64,000 nucleotides of DNA from Sycobia sp. Sy_11 (Eukaryota > Arthropoda > Insecta > Hymenoptera > Epichrysomallidae): positions 281,001 through 345,000 of the forward strand of contig JACCIC010000275.1 in the NCBI GenBank assembly GCA_018907035.1, in the 5' to 3' direction. The notes beneath the pieces were generated by a model. The model ran no database searches. It saw nothing but the letters and a program-made list of their open reading frames with translations, and had not been told where the DNA came from. Below, piece after piece: positions 63,161 through 64,000 of this stretch. Numbering within the stretch: the stretch's first letter is position 1; each line of letters starts with the position of its first letter. The translations under genes and the position numbers were made by a program.

Positions 63161-63166
63161 CATATA

Positions 63167-63222
<56 letters not shown>
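63161..63222. repeat. (TA)n microsatellite
   Basis: About 62 bp with one TT interruption near 63172, just before the GC-rich island at 63.3 kb. Confidence 0.97.
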
Positions 63223-63226
<4 letters not shown>

Positions 63227-63299
63227 CAGCCAAACAACTACTGTAAAGAGAAAGAAGCAGAGAAAGAGAATAAGCCGAGAAAAGTGTCAGTCGTCGTAT

Positions 63300-63850
63300 T
63301 CGGGCGCATATTTAATCCTCGTGCGCGCGAAGGCCTCCCTCTATCTCTCGCAGGCTTTCTCATTAAAAGCCGCACCGCCCCGCGCGCCACCTCTCTAGGG
63401 TGGGTTGGGGAGGCCGAGGGTGTGGGTGGGGGTCGCGCGGAGGCTCGAGCCGATGCCACCCCCTCGCGTGCTCCGACGGCCGCGCGCGGTGACGACGGCG
63501 ACCGGCTGGCGGCGCTGCGAGCTCGCTGCCGTCCGCGCCGCCGCGACTCGGCTAGGCTCTCCCTGGCCGAGCGGCGTCAGAGAGCCTCAGTGCCGCTCGG
63601 GGGGTGCGCCGGAGCCCGAGACACGTCGGAGGCGAGACAGAGTGCGCGGGCGCACTGGGCGCTCTCAGTCCAGAGAGAGTGAGAGAGAGAGAGAGGGGGG
63701 GAGGGGGACAGGATGGTGGCTGCGATGGCCCAGCGGAAGAATAACCGACGTCGCGGGACGGCGCGGCGACAGGAACAACAGCAGCAGCAGCAGCAGCCCC
63801 AGAGTCCGTCGTCCCGGGCTTGACGAGCGAGTAGCAGCCAGGTAGGTACG
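63300..63850 (+). promoter_or_regulatory. GC-rich island, probable promoter and first exon of the next gene
   Basis: Composition changes sharply from AT-rich to very GC- and CpG-rich at about 63300, and a good plus-strand splice donor CAGCCAG|GTAGGT ends the block at 63841. A short frame from an ATG at 63713 (AGGATGG context) runs 36 codons through a basic and a glutamine-rich stretch to a TGA at 63821, 18 nt before the donor, so it looks like an upstream ORF in a non-coding first exon. The minus strand is also open here, so direction is not settled. Confidence 0.4.
63713..63823 (+). CDS. Short ORF, possible uORF
   Basis: Begins MVAAMAQRKNNRRRGTARRQ and continues with a run of seven glutamines before stopping. 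There are two ATGs four codons apart. At 36 codons and of low complexity it could be chance in GC-rich sequence. Its position just before a good splice donor is the only reason to list it. Confidence 0.2.
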   Translation: MVAAMAQRKNNRRRGTARRQEQQQQQQQPQSPSSRA

Positions 63851-64000
63851 GTGTATGTGTGGGCGTGTATGGGTGGGTGTGTTTGTTGTGCTCGTGCGCG
63901 CGCGTAGATTGCAACGTAAGGCCGCGCGGAGCACGTGCGCCTCTGAGCCTGATGATCGTTGTCGTCAGGGGAGGGGCGGGAGTTTGGGATGGTCTATATA

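Larger units (their letters stand above)
48261..63299. other. AT-rich non-coding region between Syt12 and the next gene
   Basis: About 15 kb with no exon or RNA gene that I can support. It carries many TA, GA and CT tracts, a perfect foldback at 51453-51480, two related palindromes at 54338 and 54718, a 27-bp duplication at 56149-56196, and modestly GC-rich patches at 50880-51060, 52980-53350, 56150-56430 and 57430-57840. Short open frames at 57803-58060 (plus) and 56141-56476 (minus) are unrecognised. Confidence 0.6.

Overview
The window is a piece of a eukaryotic, almost certainly insect, nuclear genome. Coding islands are GC-rich, G/C-ending and separated by long AT-rich introns. (TA)n, (GA)n and (CA)n microsatellites are extremely dense, and the only recognisable transposon is a decayed non-LTR retrotransposon with an insect R1/Jockey/I-like reverse transcriptase. 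A hymenopteran (ant or parasitoid wasp type) fits best, but that order-level call is inference.

One gene dominates. It is a minus-strand synaptotagmin, most like Syt12, whose ten coding exons run from the start codon at 44906 down to the stop at 1485. I reconstructed each exon from splice signals and checked the reading phase across all nine junctions; the exons add up to 2382 nt, that is 793 residues plus stop. Exon 1 encodes the membrane anchor. Exons 2 to 7 encode a very long low-complexity cytoplasmic linker with acidic, poly-Gly, His/Gln, poly-Pro and poly-Ala tracts. Exons 8 and 9 carry C2A, and exons 9 and 10 carry C2B and the C-terminal WHTL motif. The C2B calcium site is largely lost, as expected for a Syt12-type non-calcium synaptotagmin. 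Intron 4 appears to use a GC-AG splice pair.

Layout: 1-1484 is 3' UTR or downstream sequence; 1485-44906 is the Syt12 coding span, with a dead LINE fragment and two inverted copies of a small MITE-like repeat in its introns; 44907-45246 is probable 5' UTR ending at a good upstream splice acceptor; 45247-63300 is AT-rich non-coding sequence holding microsatellites and a GC-rich island at about 47.4-48.25 kb that could be the Syt12 promoter; 63300-63850 is a second GC-rich island that looks like the promoter and first exon of a neighbouring gene continuing past the right edge.

No prokaryotic-type system, CRISPR array, tRNA or rRNA was seen. Nothing here is convincingly a new biological system. 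The most interesting points are the expanded Syt12 linker, the GC-AG intron, microsatellites crowding the splice junctions, and the inverted repeat pair.
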